From: JAIMBK01 sp040755975
GTDB lineage: Bacteria; Bacillota; Desulfotomaculia; Desulfotomaculales; Nap2-2B
DNA length: 41,221 bases
Direction of reading: 5' to 3'
Assembly: GCA_040755975.1 (NCBI GenBank)
Contig: JBFLZY010000016.1
Coordinates: forward strand, 1 to 41,221
This document shows positions 1 to 8,311 of this stretch, in pieces (position 1 is the stretch's first letter; each line of letters opens with the position of its first letter). The notes beneath the pieces are model-generated. The model did no database searches. It saw only the letters and a list, made by a program, of their open reading frames with translations, and had not been told where the DNA came from. The translations under genes were made by a program, and so were the position numbers.

Positions 1-299
1 CTGGTGTTGCTCCTCAAGCAGGAATCTGATAACTGAAATTTAAGCAGGATTCCCATAGTAATAGGTAACATTACCCAGTTTATGCCTAAAAATGGTTATT
101 AGTGAGATGGTATCACGGATTCAGGTTTTTGCTTAACCTATCCTCATGCTTGTCAATGCTGGTCTAAAAGGGCCTTATGGAGACCCTTTCAGCGCCCACT
201 TTTTGGCATTTGTTATCATAAAGGTCAACAGTACCTGAAGGGCCACGCGTCCAAGACCTCGATAGCGGGCACGGGCTATTTTATGCCAGGTTTTCGCCT
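1..299. other. Non-coding stretch before the IS21 remnant
   Basis: No convincing gene is visible here. The first 36 bases are open in one frame and end in a stop at 34-36, so they could be the tail of a gene entering from the left, but 11 residues are too few to judge. Two small dyads are present: GGTAA-CA-TTACC at 64-75, and AAAGGG (167-172) pairing with CCCTTT (184-189). Neither is followed by a clear T-run. Confidence 0.4.
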
Positions 300-560
300 C
301 ACCAACTGACCGGCAAATACCTCTCCCTCGTCATGCCGGAAGAACAGCAGGCACTTTCCGCCTATCAGGTTCCCCGCCCCGACTTATAGCAGTTCGGCCT
401 TTTGGTCGCCGGACCGGGAGGGCGGTCCATTGAACACCGAGCTGCTTCTTAAAGATTACTTGCATCGGTTAAAGCTGCCGGCGGTTACCTGGCACTCCAA
501 GAGCCTGGCCCGCACAGCAGTGGAAAACGACCGTTCCTATGCGCTTCCTTTGGTTTCAAG
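300..560 (+). mobile_element. Decayed IS21-family remnant (istA 3' end and istB 5' end)
   Basis: Translation around 306-405 gives a segment with LTGKYLSLV followed by QVPRPDL, a stop, then QFGLL. This resembles the C-terminal tail of an IS21 transposase (IstA), which usually ends in a DLSxFDxLL-like motif. About 20 bases later an ATG at 430 opens a frame starting MNTELLLKDYLHRLKLPA and continuing SLARTAVENDRSY. That matches the N-terminus of the IstB helper ATPase (LLKxLRLPxxxxxxxxLAREAxxxxxSYxEYL). The frame loses similarity after about 40 residues and stops at 627, so no Walker motifs remain. The order istA end then istB start is the normal IS21 order. The element is non-functional and no terminal repeats were found. 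Confidence 0.5.
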
Positions 561-646
561 AAAACGTCTTCCTTCATGGTGGCATTTTTTTAAACCGCAT
601 CCAGGGTGTTACATCATAGTCCGATAACAAAATTTTTAACAACCTC

Positions 647-692
647 TTGACATTTTTATATTGCTTTATTAATATGTTTATAATAACATATT
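647..692 (+). promoter_or_regulatory. Promoter with overlapping perfect dyad upstream of the first CoA ligase
   Basis: TTGACA at 647-652 is followed, after 17 bases, by TAATAT at 670-675; TATAAT also occurs at 679-684. The second hexamer lies in the centre of a perfect inverted repeat, AATATGTT (671-678) and AACATATT (685-692). An operator over the -10 region is therefore plausible. The ATGTT-N6-AACAT core has the geometry used by Crp-type dimers, and a Crp/Fnr-family gene lies at 10303. Binding by that regulator is inference only. Confidence 0.5.
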
Positions 693-768
693 CAGATACA
701 AACATATGGTGCTGTCAACAGAATCATAGGTTTATGTTTTTAAATAGTTATCCTTATAGGAAAGAGGG

Positions 769-2352
769 ATGGGGATGGCGATCAGCAAGTGGATGCACGT
801 CGGTACGGCGCTGAAGATGAACGCCGTCAACTACCCGGATAAACTGGGCTGCCAGGACAAGTACAAAAGTTTTACCTTCCGGGAATGGAACGAACGGTCC
901 TGCCGGCTGGCCAACGCCCTTTCCGGTCTGGGCGCTGGCTACGGCGAGCGGGTGGCCGTCATCGCCTACAACCGCGTCGAGTGGATGGAGATTTACGCCG
1001 CCTGCGCGAAGGGCGGGCAGGTTGCCGTGCCGGTGATGTTCCGCCTGGCTCCCCCGGAGATTGAATATATAATCAACCATTCGGAAAGTAGGGTTTTTAT
1101 TGTCGAAGAGCCCTTCGTGGAAAAGGTGAACGCGGTCCGGGAAGGGCTGTCCACAATTCCGGAAGGGAATTACGTTTTTCTCGGTGAGGGAAGGGCTCCT
1201 GAAGGGTACGTGCATTACGAAGAATTAATCTGGAAGGGGAACCCCGGTGAGCCGGCGGTGATGGTCGACGCAGCCGATCCGTGGACGATCATGTATACTT
1301 CCGGCACCACCGGGCGGCCCAAGGGGGTAGTCAGAACCCACGAAAGTAATGTGGCCCAGTACGTCTTGAGTAATATTAACATGGGCGTAAGGCCCACCGA
1401 CAAGCCGCTCATGGTCATGCCCATGTGCCATGTCAATTCTGTTTTGTGGTCCTTTCCTTACACCTACGTGAGCGCGCCGGTGATGGTCTACAACATGGTC
1501 AGCTTTGACCCCGAAGATCTGTTAAGGACGATCGCCGGGTACAGGGTGACCTTTACCTCTTTAGTGCCGACCCACTACGTCACGATCCTTTCTCTGCCCG
1601 ACGAGGTGAAAAGGAAATACGATGTCGGCAGCATCCGGCAGCTCCTGATCTCCTCGGCGCCGGCCCGGGAGGACTTGAAACTGGCCATCATGGACTTTTT
1701 TAAAGCGGCGGAGCTTTGGGAGGCTTACGGTTCAACGGAGGCCGGGCTGATTACCTACCTGCGCCCGGAAGACCAGTTCAAGAAGCTGGGTTCCATCGGC
1801 AAAGAGATCTTCGGGATCGACCGGATAAAGCTGCTGGACGAAAGCGGCAACGAAGTGCCGGACGGCGAAGTGGGCGAGCTGTACACCCGTTCCCCGGCCA
1901 CTTTCCGGGAATATTGGAAGGATCCGGGGAAGACGAAAGAGGCCTTCCGCGGCGAGTGGTGCACTGTCGGGGACATGGCCCGCCGGGACCCGGAGGGGTA
2001 TTATTATCTGGTGGACCGCAAGGCCAACATGATCATTTCCGGGGGTGAAAACATCTACCCCTCCGAGGTGGAGGCGGTCGTGGCCAGGCACCCGGCGGTT
2101 AGAGACGTGGCCGTAATCGGGGTCCCCGACGTCAAATGGGGGGAAATGGTCAAGGCAGTGGTCGTCCTGCGCCCCGGTTTTTCCCCGGGGGAAGAGCTGG
2201 CGAAAGAAATTATGGACTTCTGCCGGGGGAAAATAGCCGATTACAAGCGGCCGAGAGCGATCGACTTCATCGCCGACGAAGACATGCCCCGAACCCCGAC
2301 GGGGAAAATTCTTCACCGCAGACTCCGGGAGAGTTATTCAAAAAAGGGATAA
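769..2352 (+). CDS. AMP-dependent acyl/aryl-CoA ligase
   Basis: This 527-residue member of the adenylate-forming (ANL) superfamily would activate a carboxylic acid to its CoA thioester with ATP. The P-loop-like signature YTSGTTGRPKG lies near residues 176-186, YGSTEAG near 320, the hinge region with GENIYPSEVE near 425, and the C-terminal catalytic lysine in PTGKILHR. Length is normal for the family. Two starts are possible. ATG 769 has AGGAAAG 7 bases upstream, and ATG 775 (MAISKW) has GAGGG at 764-768; the second is equally good. It is the first gene of a GC-rich block and is followed 57 bases later by the HGD-D pair, which suggests it supplies their CoA-ester substrate. The substrate cannot be read from sequence; an aromatic or short branched acid is likely from context. 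Confidence 0.9.
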   Translation: MGMAISKWMHVGTALKMNAVNYPDKLGCQDKYKSFTFREWNERSCRLANALSGLGAGYGERVAVIAYNRVEWMEIYAACAKGGQVAVPVMFRLAPPEIEYIINHSESRVFIVEEPFVEKVNAVREGLSTIPEGNYVFLGEGRAPEGYVHYEELIWKGNPGEPAVMVDAADPWTIMYTSGTTGRPKGVVRTHESNVAQYVLSNINMGVRPTDKPLMVMPMCHVNSVLWSFPYTYVSAPVMVYNMVSFDPEDLLRTIAGYRVTFTSLVPTHYVTILSLPDEVKRKYDVGSIRQLLISSAPAREDLKLAIMDFFKAAELWEAYGSTEAGLITYLRPEDQFKKLGSIGKEIFGIDRIKLLDESGNEVPDGEVGELYTRSPATFREYWKDPGKTKEAFRGEWCTVGDMARRDPEGYYYLVDRKANMIISGGENIYPSEVEAVVARHPAVRDVAVIGVPDVKWGEMVKAVVVLRPGFSPGEELAKEIMDFCRGKIADYKRPRAIDFIADEDMPRTPTGKILHRRLRESYSKKG

Positions 2353-2409
2353 AAGAGGGGAAAGGAGATCGGGAGCGGTTTTAGGTGCTCCCTGAAGACA
2401 AAGCGTAAA

Positions 2410-3567
2410 ATGCAGGGTCGGGAAATTCTTGCCGAGTTCGCGCGGATATTGAGCGATCCCGCTTCGGTGATTAGAGATGATGCGGTTCGGGAACCGGTGA
2501 AAATAATCGGCCATCTAATGGCCGACGTGCCGGAGGAGCTGGTTCACGCGGCGGGGGCGCACCCTTTCGGGATCGTTCTTTACGACGGGACGGATCTGAA
2601 CAGGGCGGACGCCCACCTGCAGACCTGGGCGTGTTCGCCGGTCCGCTGCGCCTTCGGAATGGCCCTGACGGGAAAGCTCGATTTTCTTGACGGGTTGATC
2701 GTTCCCGTCATCTGCGATACAACGAGAACGGTCTACACCCTCTGGAAAAAGGTGCGGCCTTTTAATTTCACGGAAGCCTTCCTTCTGCCCCGGCAGCTGT
2801 ACCGGCCGAGCGCCAGAAATTACCTGCTGGGGGAGATGGGGCGCTTGAAGGCCAGGCTGGAGCAGTTTACCGACCGCAGGATAACCGCCCGGGACCTCTA
2901 CCGGAGCATCCGTCTTTACAACCGCAACCGGGCCTTGCTGCGGTGCCTGTACGATTTTCACGTCCGCCACCCGGAGGTTCTCGGGAACCGGTCCGTTTAC
3001 GACGTGATCAGGGCATCTTTTTTAATCCCCAAGGAAGTTCATTCGGATCTCGTCGCCCGGCTCATCTCCGCTCTGGAGCAGGAGGCTGCCGGCCTGAAAA
3101 AAAAGAAGGAAAAGCCCCGGGTGCGGGTCTTTGTCAGCGGAAAGCTGGGCGAGCCGCCGGTTTTGATGGATGTTTTAGACCAGGCCGGGGCCGTTTGCGT
3201 GGGCGACGACCTGTGCACGGGATCCCGGTACATTGCCGGTGACGCCGCGGAAAACGGCGACCCTTACGTCGCCCTGGCCGACCGGCAGCTGGACCGCCTG
3301 CCCGCCGCCTTCTTCGCCAACAAGCAGGACCGCCGGGACTTCATGATTAAAAAAGTGCGCGAGACAAAGGCAAACGGAGTGATCTTTCTGCACTTAAAGT
3401 TCTGCGAGCCGGAAAATTACGATTACCCGTACCTGGAGGAATCATTAAGAGCTGCCGGGATTCCGGCCCTGCGCCTGGAGACGGAAGTCGGGAACGTTTC
3501 TTTGGGGCAGATCAGAACGCGGGTAGGAGCCTTTGTGGAGATGCTGGAGGAGGGCGGGGGAAGATGA
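2410..3567 (+). CDS. HGD-D family protein, BcrC-like subunit (benzoyl-CoA reductase / 2-hydroxyacyl-CoA dehydratase family)
   Basis: This 385-residue protein belongs to the HGD-D family, which comprises subunits of benzoyl-CoA reductase and of 2-hydroxyacyl-CoA dehydratases. These enzymes use low-potential electrons at [4Fe-4S] clusters. The order VPEELVHAAGAHP, then Cys75 and Cys80 in ACSPVRC, LTGKLDFLDG, Cys102 in VICDTTRT and a later KFCEPENYDYP is the pattern of the smaller catalytic subunit (BcrC/BadD and HgdB type). The cysteines are the expected cluster ligands. No strong Shine-Dalgarno sequence precedes ATG 2410. The 3' end overlaps the next gene by ATGA, so the two are probably co-translated. 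A substrate cannot be assigned: benzoyl-CoA-type reduction and 2-hydroxyacyl-CoA dehydration both fit. No ATPase activator gene is nearby. Confidence 0.85.
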   Translation: MQGREILAEFARILSDPASVIRDDAVREPVKIIGHLMADVPEELVHAAGAHPFGIVLYDGTDLNRADAHLQTWACSPVRCAFGMALTGKLDFLDGLIVPVICDTTRTVYTLWKKVRPFNFTEAFLLPRQLYRPSARNYLLGEMGRLKARLEQFTDRRITARDLYRSIRLYNRNRALLRCLYDFHVRHPEVLGNRSVYDVIRASFLIPKEVHSDLVARLISALEQEAAGLKKKKEKPRVRVFVSGKLGEPPVLMDVLDQAGAVCVGDDLCTGSRYIAGDAAENGDPYVALADRQLDRLPAAFFANKQDRRDFMIKKVRETKANGVIFLHLKFCEPENYDYPYLEESLRAAGIPALRLETEVGNVSLGQIRTRVGAFVEMLEEGGGR

Positions 3568-4772
3568 CGGCGCCTTTTCGATCGGCCGGTCTGCTCAAAG
3601 AAATTATGGCCGGTTATTACGCGAAAGGCGAAGAGGCAAAAGCGCGGGGGATTCCGGTAGCCTGGGTGACGGCTGTTTTCCCGGTGGAAATCATTTACGC
3701 CGCGGGCCTTTTTCCTTACTACCCGGAGAATTTCGGAGCCCTGGCGGCCGCCAGGAAGGTGGCCGAGAAGCTTTCGGCCGCCGCGGAGGCGCGCGGCTAC
3801 TATGCGGACCTTTGCGGCTACGCCCGTTGCGGTTTGGGGGACGCTTACGCAAAGGAGCACCCGGTGGGAGAAATCTTAAAACCGGATCTCGTTCTGGCCT
3901 GCAACACCCAGTGCGGCAGCCTGCAGAAGTGGTTTGAGGGGGCCGGCCGCTTTTACCGGGCGCCTTATTTCCTCCTCGACGCCCCTTTTCTGGAAGGAGC
4001 TTCCACAGCACTGATCAAACGCTACTTCGTCGATCAAATAGAGGAAATGATCGACTTTATCGAAGTGTACACAGACAGGCAGTTTGACTTCGACCGGCTC
4101 GGCGAGGTCCTTTTCCTGGCCAACGAAGCCTGCCGGCTATGGAATGAAATCCTGGATACAGCCGCGCTTTCGCCGGCCCCTTTCGGATTTTTCGACGCCT
4201 GCTTCCATATGGCCCCCATCGTCACCCTGCGGGGAACACAGGCGGCCGTCGAGTATTACCGGGAATTGAAAAAAGAACTGGAGGAAAGGGTGGAAAAGAA
4301 GGTTTACGCAGTGCCCGGGGAGCGTTTCAAGCTCTACTGGGACCATATTCCGGTCTGGCCCAGGCTGCGCTGGTTCAGCGACCTTTTTGCCCGGCACGGC
4401 GCGCTGGTGGCCGTTTCCCAGTACACTCATTCCTGGGCCCACCGGTTCGACCTGGAAAGACCCTTGGAAAGCCTGGCCGAAAATTATACGGAGGCTTTCG
4501 TCAACCGGGGGTTTGAGGTTCGCGTTCAGCTCAAGATCGACCTGATGATGAGGTACGGAGTGGACGGTTTTGTGCTTTTTTCCAACCGGAGCTGCAAACC
4601 CACCTCCTTCGGGCTTTACGACAAGCGCAGGATTATCTCCGAACGCACCGGCCTGCCGGGAATTGTCTTCGAGGCGGACATGGCCGACCAGAGGTATTTT
4701 GCCGAGGAGCAGATCGGGGAAAAGTTCAGGGTTTTCTTTGATCACCTAAAGACCCGAACCGGAAAAGTTTAA
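3564..4772 (+). CDS. HGD-D family protein, BcrB-like subunit
   Basis: This 402-residue partner of the preceding protein starts in an ATGA overlap with an AGGAGG-type site just upstream. It shows FPVEIIYAAGLFPYYPENFG and ARKVAEKL, then Cys84 and Cys89 in DLCGYARCG and Cys113 and Cys117 in LACNTQCGSLQKW. This is the arrangement seen in BcrB/BadE and in HgdA/FldB-type subunits. The BcrC-then-BcrB order matches class I benzoyl-CoA reductase operons, but the BcrA/BcrD (or HgdC/FldI) ATPase genes that normally follow are missing. It would form a heterodimer with the upstream subunit in the cytoplasm. At 402 residues it is closer in length to dehydratase subunits than to the longer BcrB, so the reaction is left open. 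Confidence 0.85.
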   Translation: MTAPFRSAGLLKEIMAGYYAKGEEAKARGIPVAWVTAVFPVEIIYAAGLFPYYPENFGALAAARKVAEKLSAAAEARGYYADLCGYARCGLGDAYAKEHPVGEILKPDLVLACNTQCGSLQKWFEGAGRFYRAPYFLLDAPFLEGASTALIKRYFVDQIEEMIDFIEVYTDRQFDFDRLGEVLFLANEACRLWNEILDTAALSPAPFGFFDACFHMAPIVTLRGTQAAVEYYRELKKELEERVEKKVYAVPGERFKLYWDHIPVWPRLRWFSDLFARHGALVAVSQYTHSWAHRFDLERPLESLAENYTEAFVNRGFEVRVQLKIDLMMRYGVDGFVLFSNRSCKPTSFGLYDKRRIISERTGLPGIVFEADMADQRYFAEEQIGEKFRVFFDHLKTRTGKV

Positions 4773-4805
4773 AAAAGGATTGTAAAAATGCGAAGGGGGA
4801 GATGA

Positions 4806-4919
4806 AGCTGGAAATTAAAAAGGCGCTGGAACCCGCCCCTGGCTTTAAAGTCGCTGGTCCGGGCCGGGCGCCTGGGCCGCAAGACGGGCGCCGGCGGGTA
4901 CGACTACACAAAGAAATAA
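4806..4919 (+). pseudogene. 3' stump of a 3-hydroxyacyl-CoA dehydrogenase gene
   Basis: One frame reads SWKLKRRWNPPLALKSLVRA followed by GRLGRKTGAGGYDYTKK and a stop at 4917-4919. This is the C-terminal signature of 3-hydroxybutyryl-CoA dehydrogenases; the intact gene at 16469 ends WNPPLALKTIIRAGRTGRK then VGAGWYDY. An in-frame stop lies at 4803-4805 and no Rossmann domain precedes it, so about 90% of the gene is gone. It lies exactly where a beta-oxidation dehydrogenase would be expected, between the HGD-D pair and the crotonase. The ATG at 4802 opens a different, meaningless frame. Confidence 0.8.
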
Positions 4920-4949
4920 GCTGCCAGGCTTTACGAAGGGAGGAAAAAG

Positions 4950-5729
4950 ATGGGTTACGAGACGCTGCTGGTGAATGTGGAAGAACAGGTGGCCGTGGTT
5001 ACCTTAAACCGCCCCCCGCTTAACCCGCTGAGCAGCAAAGTATTTCGCGAGCTGGCGCGGGTTGCCGGCGAACTGGACGAAAACACCGGGGTGCGGGCGA
5101 TTGTCTTTACCGGGGCCGGGGAAAAGGCTTTCGCTGCCGGGGCCGACATCAACGAGATGAAGGACCTTACGGCTGTAGAGATGTATGGTTTTGTCCGGCT
5201 CAGTATGGGTGCCTTTAACAAGATTGAAAATGTTAAAAAGCCGACCATTGCGGCGGTGAACGGCCTGGCCCTCGGCGGCGGCTGCGAGCTGGCCCTCGCC
5301 TGCGACTTGCGCCTGGCTTCGGAAAAAGCAAAATTCGGCCTGCCGGAGATAAACCTGGGGATCATGCCCGGTGCGGGCGGAACGCAGCGTCTGCCGCGCC
5401 TTGTCGGGATGGGGCGGGCAAAAGAGCTCCTCTACCTGGGGGAGATGATTGACGCCGCCAGGGCCGAGCAGATCGGCCTGGTCAACCGGGTGGTGGGCGC
5501 GGCCGATTTGCTGCCGGAAGCCGTCCGGCTGGCGAAAAAGCTGGCGGAAAAGTCCCCGCTGGCCCTGGGCGTTTTGAAGGATGCGGTCCAGACGGGATAC
5601 AACCTCGACCTGGCCGCCGCGCTGGATCTCGAGATGAAGAACTTACTCCTTGCCTTTGCCGGCGAGGACCGGCGGGAGGGAATAAGCGCCTTTCTGGAAA
5701 AGAGAAAGCCCAATTTCACTGATAAGTAG
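4950..5729 (+). CDS. Enoyl-CoA hydratase / crotonase family
   Basis: This 259-residue crotonase-fold protein would hydrate a 2-enoyl-CoA (or a cyclic dienoyl-CoA) to the 3-hydroxyacyl-CoA. The oxyanion-hole region AGADINEM lies at about 63-70. Both catalytic glutamates of true hydratases are present: Glu113 in GGGCELALACD and Glu133 in LPEINLGIMPGAGGTQRL. Length is typical. GGGAGG lies 7 bases before the ATG. It follows the dehydrogenase stump and is 10 bases from iorA, so it is part of the same transcript. Substrate preference (crotonyl-CoA versus a ring-derived dienoyl-CoA) is not readable. Confidence 0.92.
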   Translation: MGYETLLVNVEEQVAVVTLNRPPLNPLSSKVFRELARVAGELDENTGVRAIVFTGAGEKAFAAGADINEMKDLTAVEMYGFVRLSMGAFNKIENVKKPTIAAVNGLALGGGCELALACDLRLASEKAKFGLPEINLGIMPGAGGTQRLPRLVGMGRAKELLYLGEMIDAARAEQIGLVNRVVGAADLLPEAVRLAKKLAEKSPLALGVLKDAVQTGYNLDLAAALDLEMKNLLLAFAGEDRREGISAFLEKRKPNFTDK

Positions 5730-5739
5730 GTGATTATTA

Positions 5740-7500
5740 ATGAAAAAAATTATGACGGGTAATGAAGCCTTTGCATACGGGGCCTACCTGGCCGGGGTAA
5801 AAATCGGCGCAGGCTACCCCGGCACACCAAGTTCGGAGATACTGTATAACTTTGCCAGGTATCCGGGCGTTTACGCGGAATGGTCCGTAAATGAAAAGGT
5901 TGCCCTGGACGTATGTGTGGGTGCCGCCTATGCTGGCAGGCGGGCTGTCATGACTACAAAGCAAGTGGGACTGAACGTGGCTGCCGACTCTCTTTTTTAT
6001 GTTGCGTATACCGGCTTAAAAGCTGGACTCGTGATTATTAATGTCGACGATCCGGAGATGCACAGCTCCCAGAATGAGCAGGATAACCGTCATTACGCCA
6101 GGTTTGCCAAAGTTCCTATGGTTGAGCCGGCCGATTCAGAGGAGGCGAAAAGTTTTGTTAAACATGCTGTGGAAATTAGCGAAGCTTTTGATACACCCGT
6201 AATTATTAGAAGTACAACCAGGTTATCTCACTCCCGTACGGTGGTTAACCTGGAAGAAGAACCGGTTCAGGAAACTAACCCAGAACCATTGACTTACGAA
6301 CGAAATCCGGTTAAATATGTGATGCTTCCTGCCAACGCACGTAAACGTCACCCGGTAGTGGAGGAAAGGTTAAAGAAACTGGCCGAATTTGCGGAAGATA
6401 CTCCACTTAACCACATTGAAGTGGGGGATGACATTTTAGGGATAATTACTTCCGGTGTTGTTTATCAGTATGCGAAAGAGATCTTTCCGACGGCTACTTT
6501 TTTAAAGTTAGGGATGGTTTATCCCCTGCCTGTTAAGTTGATTCGCGAGCTAGCGGAGCGAGTAAAACAAGTGGTGGTAGTAGAGGAACTGGATCCGTTT
6601 ATCGAAGAGCACGTCCGGCTTCTGGGCATTCCAGTGAAAGGAAAGGACGTATTTCCTTTAATCGGTGAGTTAAGCACGGGCAGGGTTAGAAAATACGCAC
6701 AAGAGGCGGGTTTAATTCCCAAAGGAGAACTTAAAAAAGTTGTTTCAGTTCCATCGTTGCCCGGGCGCCCTCCTATGCTTTGTCCGGGGTGCGGACATAG
6801 GGGTATTTTTTACGCTTTGCAACGACTGCGTACCGTTACTTTTGGAGATATAGGATGTTACACTTTAGGTTCGGCTCCACCCTTAAATGCCTTGCACACC
6901 TGCGGCTGCATGGGCTCGGGGTTAGGTGTGATTCACGGGGTGGACAAGGTGGGAGTAAAAGACCGTACGGTAGCCGTAATAGGCGACTCCACCTTTTTCC
7001 ACAGTGGAGTTGCGCCGCTGATCAACATATTGTACAACAAGGGAGTAAGTACAGTTATCGTATTAGACAACCGGGTAACAGCCATGACTGGGCATCAACC
7101 TCACCCAGGTAGTGGCAAAACCTTGATGGGTGAGGATGCGCCGCTAATCAAAGCAGAAGAAGTGGCCCGAGGAATCGGGTTTAAGAAAGTAGACGTGGTT
7201 AATCCTTACGACTTTAGAAATGTCGTTGAAACTATCAAAGAACATCTCAAATGTGGGGAACCTTCTATGATTGTGGCCCGTCACCCTTGTGTACTTTACA
7301 CTAGGGAAAGGCACACTCCTTATGCGGTTAATATTGATCTTTGTAACGAATGTGGTAATTGCCTACGGATAGGTTGTGTACCTATCTCCAAAGTCGAGGG
7401 AGGCGTAACGATAGATGAAGAACTTTGCGCTGGTTGCGGATTCTGTGCTACTATATGCAATACAAAAGCAATTTATCAATTAAATGGTAATAAGGAATAA
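5740..7500 (+). CDS. iorA: Indolepyruvate:ferredoxin oxidoreductase, alpha subunit
   Basis: This 586-residue subunit oxidatively decarboxylates aryl pyruvates to aryl-acetyl-CoA and reduces ferredoxin. Domains in order: an N-terminal pyrimidine-binding part with AGYPGTPSSE and WSVNEKVALD; a thiamine-diphosphate domain with CPGCGHRG at 348-355, GDIGCYTLG and GDSTFFHSGVAPL; and a C-terminal two-cluster ferredoxin domain beginning at Cys535 (CNECGNC...GC) and Cys563 (CAGCGFCATIC). Length and order match IorA. AGGTGA lies 7 bases before ATG 5740. Base composition is more AT-rich than the genes on either side. In this cluster it may also act on phenyl- or hydroxyphenylpyruvate. Confidence 0.93.
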   Translation: MKKIMTGNEAFAYGAYLAGVKIGAGYPGTPSSEILYNFARYPGVYAEWSVNEKVALDVCVGAAYAGRRAVMTTKQVGLNVAADSLFYVAYTGLKAGLVIINVDDPEMHSSQNEQDNRHYARFAKVPMVEPADSEEAKSFVKHAVEISEAFDTPVIIRSTTRLSHSRTVVNLEEEPVQETNPEPLTYERNPVKYVMLPANARKRHPVVEERLKKLAEFAEDTPLNHIEVGDDILGIITSGVVYQYAKEIFPTATFLKLGMVYPLPVKLIRELAERVKQVVVVEELDPFIEEHVRLLGIPVKGKDVFPLIGELSTGRVRKYAQEAGLIPKGELKKVVSVPSLPGRPPMLCPGCGHRGIFYALQRLRTVTFGDIGCYTLGSAPPLNALHTCGCMGSGLGVIHGVDKVGVKDRTVAVIGDSTFFHSGVAPLINILYNKGVSTVIVLDNRVTAMTGHQPHPGSGKTLMGEDAPLIKAEEVARGIGFKKVDVVNPYDFRNVVETIKEHLKCGEPSMIVARHPCVLYTRERHTPYAVNIDLCNECGNCLRIGCVPISKVEGGVTIDEELCAGCGFCATICNTKAIYQLNGNKE

Positions 7501-7591
7501 TGTATTAAAAGCATATTCACCAAAATCATATAAAATATTATGCGGGAAGTTATTTAAGACTTTTTAAGGAGGTTCACGAGGGACTTCTAGA

Positions 7592-7630
7592 ATGTATGAT
7601 GATAATCGTTTATTGGGGGTGGCCAGTTAA
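7592..7630 (+). other. Possible 12-codon leader peptide coupled to iorB
   Basis: ATG 7592 begins the frame MYDDNRLLGVAS and stops at TAA 7628-7630, overlapping the iorB start as TAATG. GAGGGA at 7578-7583 is 8 bases upstream of the ATG. The arrangement would couple iorB translation to the leader. The 129-base gap between iorA and iorB is unusual for this pair. The peptide may be chance. Confidence 0.3.
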
Positions 7631-8214
7631 TGAAGAAAAAAATTGATTTCTTTTTGGCGGGGGTGGGTGGTCAAGGTACAATTCTAACCAGCGATATTTT
7701 ATCAGAAGTAGGCTTGAATTGTGGTTATGACGTGAAAAAAGCGGAGGTTCATGGTATGGCGCAGCGGGGTGGGGTCGTGGAAAGCCATGTTCGTTGGGGT
7801 GAAAAGGTTTACTCACCCTTAATAGAAGAAGGTGAGGCGGATTTTCTTTTAGGCTTTGAGATGCTGGAGGCGGCCCGCTGGCCTCATTTTCTTAAGGCTG
7901 GTTCGATAGCTTTGGTGAATCGCTACCGTATTATGCCTCCGGTTGTTAACCTGGGCCAAGCTAAGTATCCTGAAGAAACGGAAATAGAAACTATTTTAAG
8001 CGAAACAGGCGCTCGAGTCGTTTGGGTCGAAGGGGCGGTTAAGGCAAGGGAGGTTGGTAATTTGGCCTTGGCGGGAGTGGTGCTTTTAGGTGCGTTGTCA
8101 AGATACCTGGATGAACCGGAGGAAGTTTGGATAAATGTCATTGAGGAAATGGTTCCTCCAAAGTTTAAAGAGTTAAACGTAAAGGCCTTTTTTGCCGGCC
8201 GGAAAGCGGGTTAA
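7630..8214 (+). CDS. iorB: Indolepyruvate:ferredoxin oxidoreductase, beta subunit
   Basis: This 194-residue POR-gamma-type subunit contains GVGGQGTILTSDILSE at residues 11-26, KKAEVHGMAQRGG and VESHVRWG, the conserved CoA/interaction region of IorB. Length is normal. It follows iorA after 129 bases and shares its intermediate base composition, so the two probably arrived together. It works as the partner of IorA in the cytoplasm. The next gene, a thiolase, is GC-rich again. Confidence 0.93.
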   Translation: MKKKIDFFLAGVGGQGTILTSDILSEVGLNCGYDVKKAEVHGMAQRGGVVESHVRWGEKVYSPLIEEGEADFLLGFEMLEAARWPHFLKAGSIALVNRYRIMPPVVNLGQAKYPEETEIETILSETGARVVWVEGAVKAREVGNLALAGVVLLGALSRYLDEPEEVWINVIEEMVPPKFKELNVKAFFAGRKAG

Positions 8215-8311
8215 AAAGCAGTTTTGCCAACGAGTGTTTATTTGCTGTGCTTTTCCCGGGGCAGGCATGATGATTGGAAAAAAAGTAATATTTAAGGAAG
8301 GTGATTGGTGA

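Noticed and set aside
4802..5023. 73-codon frame starting at ATG 4802
   Set aside because: It runs in a different frame across the dehydrogenase stump and into the crotonase gene; the stump frame is the one with homology.
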